Source: Magnetofaba australis IT-1 (lineage in GTDB: Bacteria > Pseudomonadota > Magnetococcia > Magnetococcales > Magnetococcaceae). From it: a stretch of DNA of 64,000 nucleotides. The DNA is taken from positions 167,001 through 231,000 of the forward strand of contig NZ_LVJN01000020.1 in the NCBI RefSeq assembly GCF_002109495.1, given 5' to 3'. The position numbers and the translations under genes are program-made. The number at the start of each line of letters is the position of its first letter. Within the stretch, counting starts at the first letter, position 1. Under the pieces are notes generated by a model. That model saw only the letters and a program-made list of their open reading frames with translations, was not told the DNA's origin and made no database searches. Shown one piece after another: positions 8,232 through 14,373 of the stretch.

Positions 8232-9701
8232 ATGAAACGATTCATCATCGCAGGAGCATACCTGATGGTATGCGCCGTGGCGCTGCTGCTATCAACGCCA
8301 GCAGACGCCCGGGTGCAGGGGCAACCCGGCAAGGACTGGGGCAACCCGGCGGGCAAGGAGTGCGCCGAGTGTCACATGAAGGAGAACTTTGGTCTGTGGC
8401 AGGAGTGGAACGCGTCGCAACACGGTCAAAACGGGATCAACTGCCTGGATTGTCACCAGGCGCAGAAGAACGATCCGGACGCCTTTACCCATAAAGGGCA
8501 ACTGATCTCCATTCTGGTTACGCCCAAGGACTGTGCGCGCTGCCACCCCACTGAGGTGAAAGAGCAGCAGCGCTCCCACCACGCCACCGCCGGCCAGATT
8601 CTCAACTCGCTGGATAACCTGTTGGGCGAAGTGATCGGCGGTCCGGCTGCGGTGGTCGTCGGCTGTCGTCAGTGCCACGGCGGCAAGGTCGAGATCGACG
8701 CCAAAGGCCGTCCCACCATGGACACCTGGCCCAACACCGGCATCGGCCGCATCAACCCCGACGGCTCCTGGGGCTCCTGCGCCGCCTGCCATGGTCGCCA
8801 CACCTTCTCGCGCGCCCAGGCCCGCACCCCGGACACCTGCGGCAAGTGCCACATCGGTCCCGACCATCCGCAGTTGGAGGTCTACAACGAGTCCAAGCAC
8901 GGCATTCTGTACCGCGCCCAGACCGAGACCGATCCTTCGAAACTGAATCTGCATTCCGACAAATGGGTCGCGGGCGTGGACAACCCCATCGCGCCGACCT
9001 GCTCCACCTGCCACATGAGCGAAGCGCAGGGCTTGGCCAAGACCCACGACGTGGGCGAGCGGATCTCCTGGAACCTGCGTTCGCCGGTCTCCAACAAGAT
9101 CAATCTGGTGCGTCTGGATAACGGCAAGTCGTTCGACGTGCCCGAAGGCAAGCCGGTGCCCAAGGTGGGTTCACAGGCGCGCGGCGCCAAGGTCATTGAA
9201 GTGCTGACCTGGGAGAACCGTCGCGAGATGATGGAGACGGTCTGCTACGCCTGCCATGGCGAGAAGTTCGTCACCGGCCACTACAAGCAGTTGGACGACT
9301 TTGTCGAGCTCTACAACGAGAAGTTCGCCAAGCCGGTCAAGGCGATTATGGGCGAGCTCAAGAAGATGGGCAAAATCACCCCCAGCCCCTTCGACGACAA
9401 GATCGAGTGGATCTGGTGGGAGATTTGGCACCACGAAGGGCGTGTGGCGCGTCACGGCGCGGCCATGATGGGTCCCGACTACGCCTGGTGGCATGGTCTG
9501 TATGAAGTGGCGCAGCACACCTACTTCAAGTTCATCCCTGAACTGGAGCACATCGTCGGTAAGGAAGAGGCCAAGAGACTGGTGAAGAAGCACTTCACCC
9601 ACCCCGGCCACGACTGGTACTTCAACGGCATGAACAAGGATGCGCTGAAGAAGATCAAAGCCGAGTACGAGAAGCGCTATGGCAAGGGCTCGGTGCAGTA
9701 A
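8232..9701 (+). CDS. Octaheme hydroxylamine oxidoreductase-like cytochrome c
   Basis: A 489-residue periplasmic multiheme protein with a signal peptide (cleavage near Ala26) and exactly eight CxxCH sites, at Cys44, 71, 101, 145, 183, 203, 257 and 338. Heme order and the region after the last heme (WWEIWHHEGRVARHGAAMM, WWHGLYEV) match the hydroxylamine oxidoreductase family. Family members either oxidise hydroxylamine or hydrazine, or, in the epsilonproteobacterial type, reduce nitrite or hydroxylamine to ammonia. Which type this is depends on the Tyr cross-linked to heme P460, which needs an alignment. GAGGAGAGGGG precedes ATG 8232. No partner cytochrome or quinol dehydrogenase is adjacent. 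Confidence 0.9.
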   Translation: MKRFIIAGAYLMVCAVALLLSTPADARVQGQPGKDWGNPAGKECAECHMKENFGLWQEWNASQHGQNGINCLDCHQAQKNDPDAFTHKGQLISILVTPKDCARCHPTEVKEQQRSHHATAGQILNSLDNLLGEVIGGPAAVVVGCRQCHGGKVEIDAKGRPTMDTWPNTGIGRINPDGSWGSCAACHGRHTFSRAQARTPDTCGKCHIGPDHPQLEVYNESKHGILYRAQTETDPSKLNLHSDKWVAGVDNPIAPTCSTCHMSEAQGLAKTHDVGERISWNLRSPVSNKINLVRLDNGKSFDVPEGKPVPKVGSQARGAKVIEVLTWENRREMMETVCYACHGEKFVTGHYKQLDDFVELYNEKFAKPVKAIMGELKKMGKITPSPFDDKIEWIWWEIWHHEGRVARHGAAMMGPDYAWWHGLYEVAQHTYFKFIPELEHIVGKEEAKRLVKKHFTHPGHDWYFNGMNKDALKKIKAEYEKRYGKGSVQ

Positions 9702-9736
9702 GCCCGATTTCACAACGCAGTAGTATCTCCTAAATT

Positions 9737-9770
9737 CACGCCGCCCGAAGCCTCGGGCGGCGTTTTTTTT
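9737..9770 (+). terminator. Rho-independent terminator after octaheme cytochrome gene
   Basis: CGCCGCCCGA and TCGGGCGGCG pair around AGCC, followed by eight T residues. It lies 36 bp after the TAA of the cytochrome gene. Confidence 0.93.
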
Positions 9771-9876
9771 CAGGCGACAAAAACGATGTAAAAAATCAAA
9801 CTTTTGGCGTAAACCACAAAAAGCAATGATAATAGATTGAAATGATTGATTTAATATATTATTATTCATTTAGCCT

Positions 9877-9882
9877 TATAAT
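9877..9882 (+). promoter_or_regulatory. Candidate -10 box upstream of DUF6765 gene
   Basis: A consensus TATAAT lies in a very AT-rich stretch 27 bp before the ATG at 9909. A good -35 hexamer is not obvious, so this remains a candidate. Confidence 0.35.
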
Positions 9883-9908
9883 ATTTTGGAATATCTATGG
9901 AGGTGATT

Positions 9909-11045
9909 ATGCAAATTGATTTTCATCATACTGTGACCTACGTGGCGGCCCGTTTGGCAAGTTATCAGGGCAAGAAGTTCTCTACACAGGAGGCTGAAAT
10001 TATTGCCAAGAGCGCACAGTATGTGGATGACGCAACAGGCTCTGGCGCAGTCAATTTTGGCAATGGCGCGATGATTCAGCGCCACGCCTCAGCGCACCGT
10101 ATGATGGACTATCGCAACTTCAAGGAGTTAAAGAACCATCAGGTATGGATTCCCTTCCATTTTCTGCCGGGAAACGATGGTCAGGAAAAATCGCAGGCGT
10201 CTGAGTTGAAGTTTTTCGAGAAAATTGTCTGCAAGCCCGATAGTCCTGTTGCGCGGGATATGGTGGCTGAATGCATTCGGGAGCGGGATAAACCCTTTGC
10301 GCTGTACCGGCTAGGCATAACCATGCATGTGTACGCCGACACCTTTTCGCACCAACAGTTTGCGGGGGTGAGCCATCAGTACAACGAAATTTTTGATGTT
10401 GTCTGCGAAAATGATGAGCCGCCAACAAGTTTCAAGGAGCGCCTCAGCAATTTCTTTAAAGGCGCTGTCGACGAAATTACTAGCACATTTGTTGAAGAGA
10501 CTCTTCCTTTGGGGCATGGCGCCGCGCTCTCCTATCCCGACTTGCCTTATCTGAAGTGGCAATATACGCGGAAGGATATAGACGGGAATTCCGTGCAAAT
10601 CGAAAGGGACAACACCGATCTGTTCCTGTCAGCCGTCATTGCCATGCACAAAGCAATGTCGCGCTTCTTGGCGGGCGACCCAATAGCGGAGGTCGAGCCG
10701 ATTTCACAGAGCAATTTGGATGCGATTCGCGCTCTGTTTTTGCATGAGGATACGCGCACTCGTGACGCCGATGGGCGTCATGCCGTGTGGCTGAACAGAC
10801 TTGCCAGCGGCAACTATTTTGAGGGCATTGACGCAGTTGAACTGACCTATCATGGCGATGGTCGTAAGGCATGGAAATATGAAGCCATCGGCAGTCCGCT
10901 TATGTCTAACGGCGAGCAAGATTACTACAAGTGGAAGCAAGAGATTCTGACATCCCATTGGAAGCTGTTCCACGATGCGCTTTTGGCGCACCGGTTTCAT
11001 ATTATCCATGAATTGCTGCCGGAGTACGGTATCTGCGTGGCGTAG
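9909..11045 (+). CDS. DUF6765 family protein
   Basis: A 378-residue protein matching, by recall, the DUF6765 family: start MQIDFHHTVTYVAARLAS, then SAQYVDDATGSG, NGAMIQRHASAHRMMDYRN and VWIPFHFLPGN, and later MHVYADTFSHQQFAG. The many conserved His and Asp residues (HH, DD, H-SAH, H-YAD-FSH) suggest a metal-dependent hydrolase with a phospholipase C/S1 nuclease-like ligand pattern, but no function is established to my knowledge. GGAGGT five bases before ATG 9909 decides that start over the ATG at 9897. There is no signal peptide. Confidence 0.78.
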   Translation: MQIDFHHTVTYVAARLASYQGKKFSTQEAEIIAKSAQYVDDATGSGAVNFGNGAMIQRHASAHRMMDYRNFKELKNHQVWIPFHFLPGNDGQEKSQASELKFFEKIVCKPDSPVARDMVAECIRERDKPFALYRLGITMHVYADTFSHQQFAGVSHQYNEIFDVVCENDEPPTSFKERLSNFFKGAVDEITSTFVEETLPLGHGAALSYPDLPYLKWQYTRKDIDGNSVQIERDNTDLFLSAVIAMHKAMSRFLAGDPIAEVEPISQSNLDAIRALFLHEDTRTRDADGRHAVWLNRLASGNYFEGIDAVELTYHGDGRKAWKYEAIGSPLMSNGEQDYYKWKQEILTSHWKLFHDALLAHRFHIIHELLPEYGICVA

Positions 11046-11073
11046 TCAACGCGAAGTCGCATATGCTTGAAGA

Positions 11074-11095
11074 GGGCGGCGTTGTTGCGCCGCCC
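11074..11095. terminator. Hairpin between convergent genes
   Basis: GGGCGGCG and CGCCGCCC pair around TTGTTG, between the DUF6765 stop at 11045 and the MerR gene end at 11133. There is no T tract on either side, so terminator function is only inferred from position. Confidence 0.45.
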
Positions 11096-11132
11096 ATCGC
11101 TGCCATATGAGTGAATCAAATGTGCGCGACTG

Positions 11133-11687
11133 TCATGAATCCCCACCAGGGGAGGGTTGCAAGAGCGCCCGCGATCTCTGACGGATCTCCTCGGCGCGCT
11201 TTGGGTCGATGCCCAGAGAGGCGAGGAAGTCGCCGTGGGCTTCGGGGGCGTCGCGCTCAAACGCCGCATGCCAGGTCCACATGGCCGCCTCATCCAACCC
11301 GGCGGCGCGTAGGAATGACACCCAGCTCTCCACATTGATCACCCGTTCGCCCGGATGCGCGCCCAGTTGCGCCAACAGGGCGGCGGCGCGCTTCTGTTGC
11401 TGACGCAGTGCGCCGATCTGCTGATGGATGCTGCGCAGCCGCTCCTCCAGCGCCGCGCGCAGGGTGGAGTCCTCGTCCTGATGGACAACCTCGCCAATCT
11501 GTTTGAGGGACAGCCCCGCCTCGCGCAGGGCGACGATCAACTCCAGGCGCGCCACATCCACATCATCATACAGCCGGTAGTCCCCGGAGGAGCGTCCTGC
11601 GGGGTTGAGCAGGCCGAGTTTCTCATAGTGCAGCAGGGTGGAGCGGGAGAGGCCGAAGCGCTTGGCCAGTTTGCCGATGGTGTGCAT
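11133..11687 (-). CDS. MerR-family regulator with C-terminal sensory domain
   Basis: A 184-residue regulator. The N-terminal MerR helix-turn-helix is IGKLAKRFGLSRSTLLHYEKLGLL (residues about 4-27), with the wing RLYDDVDVARLELIVALREAGLSLKQI, and a dimerisation coiled coil follows. Residues about 118-175 form a small domain (INVESWVSFLRAAGLDEAAMWTWH...PEAHGDFLASLGI) clearly homologous to the small protein encoded just upstream at 11710-11907. There is no Cys cluster, so metal sensing is unlikely. The small protein gene is a probable target or partner. Confidence 0.85.
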   Translation of the reverse strand: MHTIGKLAKRFGLSRSTLLHYEKLGLLNPAGRSSGDYRLYDDVDVARLELIVALREAGLSLKQIGEVVHQDEDSTLRAALEERLRSIHQQIGALRQQQKRAAALLAQLGAHPGERVINVESWVSFLRAAGLDEAAMWTWHAAFERDAPEAHGDFLASLGIDPKRAEEIRQRSRALLQPSPGGDS

Positions 11688-11709
11688 GACGACCTCTCCC
11701 GATTCTCAG

Positions 11710-11907
11710 TTACCAGTTCTTGGACGCGCTGTGTTGACGGACCTGCGTGATCTGCTCCTGCGGCATGCCGAGCCAGTTCAGGAATGCGCCGTGGGCTTCG
11801 GGGTGGTTGGCTTCGAAGATCTCGTGCCACTGCTGCATTTGCGCTTCGTTCAGGCCGATCTGCTGGAACATGGCCACCCACTGTTCGACATTGACGGTTG
11901 CGGACAT
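11710..11907 (-). CDS. Small protein related to the C-terminal domain of adjacent MerR regulator
   Basis: A 65-residue acidic protein with strong ribosome binding site AAAGGAGG before ATG 11907. NVEQWVAMFQQIGLNEAQMQQWH and PEAHGAFLNWLGM align almost residue for residue with the C-terminal domain of the MerR protein encoded 22 bp downstream. The two genes are likely one operon. A stand-alone copy of a sensory domain could compete for the same ligand or form mixed complexes; this is inference. Confidence 0.75.
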   Translation of the reverse strand: MSATVNVEQWVAMFQQIGLNEAQMQQWHEIFEANHPEAHGAFLNWLGMPQEQITQVRQHSASKNW

Positions 11908-12054
11908 GATTGCCTCCTTTGCGTGTGTTGGCAACGTCGGTATGACGTCGTTGAACGGCATCCTCAACCTGTAGGTAGTAGACAGGTCAAACGGTTTTTT
12001 ACGCGAACGGGTGAGGGGGCGACGGCCATTGGCAGGGCAGGCGGGCGGAGCGCC

Positions 12055-12175
12055 GAAGCGTGTGGTCCATGAGGTCCAGGAGGCTGGCCTCCTGGCGGGT
12101 CAAGGGCGGCGCCCTTGCGGGTGTCGGGCAGAGCCCGACCGGGGTTTGGGGCAGAGCCCCAATATCTTCAATCTT
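12055..12175. repeat. Hairpin-module ladder
   Basis: Contains AGGAGGCTGGCCTCCT, CAAGGGC-GGC-GCCCTTG, GTCGGGC-AGA-GCCCGAC and GGGGTTTGGGGCAGAGCCCC, then AATATCTTCAATC. The stem arms vary in sequence but stay complementary. It runs directly into a copy of the 92-bp family (12176-12362). The whole span from 11908 to 12447 holds no gene. Confidence 0.8.
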
Positions 12176-12362
12176 TCAGCCGTTTCCCGCTGAACAAAGA
12201 GAGAGCCATTCCCAAGTGGCAAGAGAAGCTGAGAGCAAGAAGCGGGCACGGAGGGAAAACGGGAAACGGCGGTGAGCAGGCCCCGCAGGGGCCGTCGTCC
12301 GCAGGACGGCGAATGCAGTAGAGCGGCAAGCGGGGAAAGAGCAAAAGTGTGTGCGGGAAAGT
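12176..12362 (+). repeat. 92-bp inverted-arm repeat (family B), copy 1
   Basis: Left arm GCCGTTTCCC at 12179-12188 and right arm GGGAAACGGC at 12261-12270, 92 bp end to end. A conserved tail follows: GGTGAGCAGGCCCC, GCAGGGGCC, GTCGTCCGCAGGACGGCGAA, then AAAAGTGTGTGCGGGAAA. The interior is purine-rich (GAACAAAGAGAGAGCC). Other copies are at 20341, 21244, 23955 (reverse), 27132 and 28226 (reverse). Confidence 0.85.
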
Positions 12363-12399
12363 CTACGTGACTAAAGAGGCGAAGAATATTCAAAAAAGA

Positions 12400-12438
12400 G
12401 AACCAAAACGGGGCCACCGATAAATCACGATGGCCCCG
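12400..12438 (-). terminator. Rho-independent terminator after HbpS/GlcG-like gene
   Basis: On the minus strand ACGGGGCCA and TGGCCCCGT pair around a loop of about 13 bases and are followed by TTTTGGTTCTCTTTTTT. It lies just past the stop of the gene ending at 12448. Confidence 0.85.
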
Positions 12439-12447
12439 TCCAGTGGC

Positions 12448-12942
12448 TTACATCATGGACATTTCCAACTCTTCCTTAACCGGCGCCAGCCCTTCTGCGG
12501 CGCAGGCTTCGTCGATATCGCCGCCGGGAGCGCCGGAGACGCCCACCGCGCCGAGGAACTCGCCGCCCACATCAATGGGCACCGCGCCCGCCGACATGAT
12601 CACCCCCGGCGCGCGACCCACGGCGGTGTTGGCGCGATCCACCAACTGCGAAGAGGGCACACGGAACATGGTCGCCGCATACGCCTTGCCCTGGGAGATG
12701 GGCAGGGTGATGGGCGGGGCCACGGTATCGCGCAGTTGCGCCTGCACGATGCCGTCGCGATCCATCACCGTGACGCCAATCTGAATCCCTTTGGCGCGGC
12801 ACGCCTTGATGGTGTTCATGGCGATGGCCTGGGCGCTCTCCAGAGTCATCTTCTTCACCGGCACCGCCATGGGGCCTTCGGCATAGACAGCAGGGGCGGC
12901 CAGCAGCGCGGTCAGAGCGGGGATAGCGATCAATTTGCGCAT
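12448..12942 (-). CDS. HbpS/GlcG-like secreted heme-binding family protein (DUF336)
   Basis: A 164-residue protein with a signal peptide (cleavage after AVYA, near residue 21) and a single GlcG/HbpS domain: LESAQAIAMNTIKACRAKG, VTVMDRDGIVQAQLRD, GKAYAATMF and GAVPIDVGGEFLGAVGVSG. Members bind heme or small organic acids; periplasmic forms often lie near redox genes. It has its own terminator and seems to be a single-gene unit. The ligand is not predictable. Confidence 0.85.
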   Translation of the reverse strand: MRKLIAIPALTALLAAPAVYAEGPMAVPVKKMTLESAQAIAMNTIKACRAKGIQIGVTVMDRDGIVQAQLRDTVAPPITLPISQGKAYAATMFRVPSSQLVDRANTAVGRAPGVIMSAGAVPIDVGGEFLGAVGVSGAPGGDIDEACAAEGLAPVKEELEMSMM

Positions 12943-13009
12943 GTCGGGATCCTCGTCAAATCCGTGAATTGGGAAGTTTATTGAATTCTAAAGAGTTTTC
13001 TGGGGAGGG

Positions 13010-13200
13010 TTAAGATATCGAGGGCTCTGCCCTCGAGCTCCCAAGAGCAAAAGCCAAACCTTGGGGCTTCGCCCCAAACCCCACGAGGGCGCCGCCCTCG
13101 ACCCGCCAGGAGGCCAGCCTCCTGGACCTCTTGGACCACACACTTTCGCGCAGTGCTTGCCAGTTTGTGCGGGCGACTTGTCCTGCGCGCTCATCGGTGT
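13010..13200. repeat. Palindromic element, first of tandem pair
   Basis: Order: GATATCGAGGGCTCTGCCC hairpin, GAGCTCCCAAGAGCAAAAGC, a TTGGGGCTTCGCCCCAA hairpin, GAGGGCGCCGCCCTC, AGGAGGCCAGCCTCCT, then the tail with CTTGGACCACACACTTTCGC. Almost the same order returns at 13245-13425. There is no gene between 12943 and 13427. Confidence 0.85.
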
Positions 13201-13244
13201 TGGTTGAAACATTTCATTGGGTGTTGGTTGAAACATTTCATTGG
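13197..13244. repeat. Perfect 24-bp tandem duplication
   Basis: The 24 bases at 13197-13220 (starting GTGTTGGTTGAAACATTTC) are repeated exactly at 13221-13244. They link the two copies of the larger palindromic element. Confidence 0.95.
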
Positions 13245-13425
13245 CGCGTTGAGATATCGAGGGCTCCGCCCTCGAGCTCCCAAGAGCAAAAGCCAAACCT
13301 TGGGGCTTCGCCCCAAACCCCACCAGGAGGCCAGCCTCCTGGACCTCTTGGACCACAAACTTTCGCGCAGTGCTTGCCGGTTTGTGCTGGCTGCTAAGTC
13401 CGGCGCGCTCATCGTCGCTTTGGCC
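13245..13425. repeat. Palindromic element, second of tandem pair
   Basis: A near copy of 13010-13200, but lacking the GAGGGCGCCGCCCTC hairpin module, so it is shorter by one module. It ends just before the TSCPD gene stop at 13428. Confidence 0.85.
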
Positions 13426-13427
13426 AA

Positions 13428-14072
13428 TTAGCCGCACTTGGAGTGGCCGCACTCCAAACAGGTCTCGCACCCATCCAATCGCACCACGCTCAGTTGCCCG
13501 CACTTGGGACACTGGGAGCCCGCCAAGCCTTGATCCTCCGCCATGCGGCGCTTCTCCTCCAACTCCGGGGAGACCTCCGGGGCGCGGATCATGCCGATCT
13601 CCCGCAGGTGGTTCTCAATGCACTCGCCGATCTCCGCCACCAGTGACGGCATGTACTTGCCGCCGGGCTTGAAATAGCCGCCGCGGGGGTCGAACACCGA
13701 ACGCAGCTCCTCCACCAGGAAGGAGACGTCGCCGCCATGGCGGAACACCGCCGAGACCACCCGGGTCAGCGCCACGATCCAGGCGAAGTTCTCCATGTTC
13801 TTGGAGTTGATGAAGATCTCGAACGGACGTCGATACTCCAACTCAGTGCCTTCGTTGATCACCATATCGTTGATGGTGATGTAGAGGGCGTGCTCGGACA
13901 TGGGGGTGGTGATTTTGTAGGTGGAGCCGTGCAGGGCCGCCGGGCGCTTGAGCGCGGGCTGCATGCGCACCACTTCGGCCATGGTGGTTTCCGTCGGGAT
14001 ATCGGCGGCGGCCTCCGCATCTTTGGAGACCACTTCAAAGCCGACGATCTTCTTTTCAATACTCACCGCCAT
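13428..14072 (-). CDS. TSCPD-domain subunit of B12-dependent ribonucleotide reductase
   Basis: A 214-residue protein corresponding to the C-terminal tail of class II (adenosylcobalamin) ribonucleotide reductases. It has a TSCPD-type beta domain (LYITINDMVINEGTELEYRRPFEIFINSK) and a zinc-ribbon C-terminus with CPKCGQ and CETCLECGHSKCG; the Cys-rich tail likely re-reduces the active-site disulfide. ATG at 14072 has AGGAG nine bases upstream. It lies downstream of nrdJ on the same strand, separated by 301 bp of repeats, so the enzyme is encoded as two chains. Confidence 0.88.
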   Translation of the reverse strand: MAVSIEKKIVGFEVVSKDAEAAADIPTETTMAEVVRMQPALKRPAALHGSTYKITTPMSEHALYITINDMVINEGTELEYRRPFEIFINSKNMENFAWIVALTRVVSAVFRHGGDVSFLVEELRSVFDPRGGYFKPGGKYMPSLVAEIGECIENHLREIGMIRAPEVSPELEEKRRMAEDQGLAGSQCPKCGQLSVVRLDGCETCLECGHSKCG

Positions 14073-14135
14073 GGCGGAACTCCTAGATCTATGAGATGCC
14101 GTGCATAATGTTGGAATCAGCACGGAGTAAAACTA

Positions 14136-14345
14136 ACGAGGGTCCAGGGAAATCATTTCCCTGGCGGGTCACGGGCAGCGCCCGTGCGGGTCCAGGGCAA
14201 AGCCCTGGCGGGTTGAGGGCGGCGCCCTCATGGGGTTTGGGGCGAAGCCCCAATATCTTTCATCTTCCAGCAAACCCAACTGGGGAAGTCATGAAAGTTG
14301 GATCGGGGTTTGGGGCGAAGCCCCAATATCTTTCATCATCCCAAA
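14136..14345. repeat. Hairpin-module ladder inside the split reductase locus
   Basis: Modules CCAGGGAAATCATTTCCCTGG, ACGGGC-AGC-GCCCGT, CAGGGC-AAA-GCCCTG and GAGGGC-GGC-GCCCTC, and two copies of GGGGTTTGGGGCGAAGCCCC, each followed by AATATCTTTCATC (14233 and 14304). It fills the gap between nrdJ and its TSCPD partner. Confidence 0.85.
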
Positions 14346-14373
14346 ATCATCAAAAGCCCAGCGTCACGAAGAC

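Noticed and set aside
13010-13425. CRISPR-like array
   Set aside because: The repeats are long compound palindromes without regularly spaced unique spacers, and no cas genes are present.
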